A stretch of DNA of 5,598 bases, taken from contig JAEZJB010000372.1 of the NCBI GenBank assembly GCA_023415845.1, positions 1-5,598 of the forward strand, given 5' to 3'. Positions within the stretch are counted from its first letter, which is position 1. Each line of letters opens with the position of its first letter. The stretch is from Chloroflexota bacterium (GTDB lineage Bacteria; Chloroflexota; Chloroflexia; Thermomicrobiales; UBA6265). The notes beneath the pieces are model-generated. The model did no database searches and was not told where the DNA came from. It saw only the letters and a program-made list of their open reading frames with translations. The position numbers and the translations under genes were made by a program. Below are positions 3,866 through 5,598 of the stretch, piece by piece.

Positions 3866-5598
3866 ATGGATTCTTCGAACAACGGTCCGATCCGTCACCT
3901 CTTCACGGCCTTGCGGGCTGGCCAGATCACCCGGCGCCAGTTCATCGAACGGTCGACCATGGCCGGTGTCGGCGTCGGAATGGCGGGATTCCTTGCCAAT
4001 ACGGCGCTGGCTGGCGCGCAGGATGCTTCGCCCGAAGCCTCGGCCGCTGCGAGCACGGCAGAACGTCCCGCCAGTGGTACCGAGAACCAGAGCCGGGGCG
4101 AAGGTGGTGACCTGCGCATCCTCCAGTGGCAGGCACCTTCCCTGCTCTCGCCCTTCAATGCCAGCGGTGTGAAGGACTACCTGGCGTCGGTGCTGGTGCT
4201 CGAACCACTGATGCACTACCTGACCGATGCCACCCTGATCCCGAACCTGGTGAAAGAGGTTCCCTCGCAGGAGAACGGCCTGCTGGCCGACGACCTGACG
4301 AGCGTGACCTACAACCTGCTCGAAGGCGTGACCTGGAGTGACGGCACCCCGTTCACGGCCAACGACATTCGCTTTACCTGGCTGTGGCAACTCGACAGCG
4401 ATGGCAAGTACCAGTCGAACTCGGTGTCCAAGCCGGTCGCCGAAACGATCAAGGATGTCGAAGTCATCGACGACCTGACGGTCACGGTGCATTTCAACAA
4501 CCCGAACCCGCTCTGGTTCGAAAACCACGCCGGAACCAGCACCGGCTTCATCTATCCCCAGCACATCCTCGACACCGATGACCCGTCGGTGCTGCAGAAC
4601 TTCCTCTCCAACCCGATCGGCACCGGCCCGTACGTGGTCGAGTCGTTCTCGGTCAACGACCAGGTGATCTACGCGATCAACGAGAACTACCGTGAGGAGA
4701 ACAAGCCGTACTTCTCGCGCGTGACGATCAAGGGTGGTGGCGACGCAGCCTCGGCGGCCCGCGCCACGATCCAGACGGGCGACTACGACTTTGCCTGGAA
4801 CCTGCAGGTGGAGCCGGACGTGCTCGCCGACATGGAAGCCGACAACAACCCTGGCTACCTGCTGGTGGCGCTGGGGACCAACGTCGAGCGCATCGACCTC
4901 AATTTCTCCGATCCGCGGACCGAGGTGGATGGCCAGCGGTCGGAAATGAACACCCCGCACCCGTTCTTTGCCGACAAGGCCGTGCGCGAAGCCTTCACGC
5001 TGGCGATCGATCGTGAGCTGATCGCCAACTCGTTCTACGAGGGTGGTGAGGAAGAGCCAGCCGCCGCGAACGTGATCGAGGGGATCGCCGCCATCGAGTC
5101 ACCGAACAACGAGGTGGTCTACGATCCCGAGCGGGCGAAGCAGATTCTCGACGAAGCCGGCTGGACGATGGACGGCGACGTGCGCAAGAAGGATGACGTG
5201 GAGCTGAGCGTGCAGTACGCCACCTCCATCAACCAGGTGCGCCAGAAGACCCAGGCGGTAGTGAAGAAGAACCTCGAAGACATTGGAGTCAAGGTCGAGC
5301 TGGTCTCGGTCGACTCGGGTATCTACTTCGATACCGCCCCCGGCAACGAGCAGAACATCTACAAGTTCTACTGGGACATGGAAATGTTCCAGTCGGTGCC
5401 GACCAACCCGACCCCGATCACCTACATGGAGAACTGGTGGGCGGGCCCCGATGCCTCGAACATTGCGCAGGCATCGAACCAGTGGACCGGCGGCAACACC
5501 ATGCGCTACAACAACCCGGACTACGATGCGCTGCTCGACCAGGCACGCACCGAAACGGATCCGGAAGCGCTGGCCGACCTCTTCATCCAGATGAACGA
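3866..5598 (+). CDS. Tat-exported family 5 ABC transporter substrate-binding protein (runs off right edge)
   Basis: 577 codons are present and the frame is open at the edge. This is the extracytoplasmic receptor of a peptide/dipeptide/nickel-type ABC importer (SBP_bac_5). Residues 1-21 are the signal n-region, TRRQFI at 22-27 is a twin-arginine motif, residues about 31-49 are the hydrophobic core, and cleavage is likely near ALAGAQ (48-52). A linker rich in Ala, Ser, Glu and Pro covers about 53-80. The domain begins at GDLRILQWQAP (81-91). The family signature is at 155-171 (VTWSDGTPFTANDIRFT), followed by NPIGTGPYVVESF (249-261), FADKAVREAFTLAIDRELI (368-386) and DPERAKQILDEAGW (420-433). 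By family length perhaps 50-80 residues are missing. No lipobox Cys is present, so it is not a standard lipoprotein. ATG 3866 is the only start between the upstream in-frame TGA (3830-3832) and the signal; GAGGAG lies 13 nt away. Permease and ATPase genes are expected beyond the edge. The substrate is unknown. Confidence 0.95.
   Translation, partial: MDSSNNGPIRHLFTALRAGQITRRQFIERSTMAGVGVGMAGFLANTALAGAQDASPEASAAASTAERPASGTENQSRGEGGDLRILQWQAPSLLSPFNASGVKDYLASVLVLEPLMHYLTDATLIPNLVKEVPSQENGLLADDLTSVTYNLLEGVTWSDGTPFTANDIRFTWLWQLDSDGKYQSNSVSKPVAETIKDVEVIDDLTVTVHFNNPNPLWFENHAGTSTGFIYPQHILDTDDPSVLQNFLSNPIGTGPYVVESFSVNDQVIYAINENYREENKPYFSRVTIKGGGDAASAARATIQTGDYDFAWNLQVEPDVLADMEADNNPGYLLVALGTNVERIDLNFSDPRTEVDGQRSEMNTPHPFFADKAVREAFTLAIDRELIANSFYEGGEEEPAAANVIEGIAAIESPNNEVVYDPERAKQILDEAGWTMDGDVRKKDDVELSVQYATSINQVRQKTQAVVKKNLEDIGVKVELVSVDSGIYFDTAPGNEQNIYKFYWDMEMFQSVPTNPTPITYMENWWAGPDASNIAQASNQWTGGNTMRYNNPDYDALLDQARTETDPEALADLFIQMN

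Noticed and set aside
3827..4960. 377-codon minus-strand open frame opposite the substrate-binding protein
   Set aside because: Its composition (many Arg, His, Val, Gly; no domain) is that of the mirror of a high-GC gene. The plus strand encodes a textbook SBP_bac_5 protein with a Tat signal.

Overview
This GC-rich window looks like chromosome from a high-GC bacterium, most likely Chloroflexota of the Thermomicrobia/Thermomicrobiales type. That placement is inferred from the Tat-targeted family 5 solute-binding protein, whose signal peptide is followed by an Ala/Ser/Pro/Glu linker in a style I associate with that group, and from strong G/C preference at third codon positions. No rRNA, tRNA, CRISPR array, insertion sequence or phage gene is visible.

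Layout. The left half is on the minus strand. From its promoter leftwards it holds a compact three-gene operon: a MerR-type regulator with a C-terminal GyrI-like effector domain (1281-2138), a stand-alone GyrI-like protein clearly paralogous to that effector domain (773-1261), and a small MGMT-fold protein without the PCHR catalytic cysteine (366-776). Gaps are 19 nt and then a 4-nt ATGA overlap, and each gene has its own strong Shine-Dalgarno. A well-formed MerR promoter (19-bp spacer with a dyad inside it) lies at 2183-2213, so the operon is probably self-regulated by the first gene. A strong hairpin follows the operon at 314-336, and another minus-strand gene starts at 232 and leaves the window on the left.

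The centre (about 2214-2804) has no convincing gene. It includes a locally A/T-richer patch with short tandem repeats and inverted repeats, plus a weak, possibly decayed reading frame. The right half is on the plus strand: a DMT/EamA-family permease (2805-3659) and, 206 nt further on, a large Tat-exported family 5 (peptide/dipeptide/nickel-type) ABC substrate-binding protein that starts at 3866 and runs off the right edge.

How the parts may work together. The MerR operon looks like a small-molecule response module: the regulator senses a ligand through its GyrI-like domain, the free GyrI-like protein may bind or hydrolyse a similar ligand, and the MGMT-fold protein may act on or recognise alkylated DNA. 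GyrI-like proteins that detoxify DNA-alkylating compounds are known, which makes the pairing with an MGMT-fold protein the most interesting hypothesis here. The divergent permease could be an exporter, but nothing in the sequence ties it to the operon. The substrate-binding protein is probably the first gene of a separate nutrient-uptake locus.
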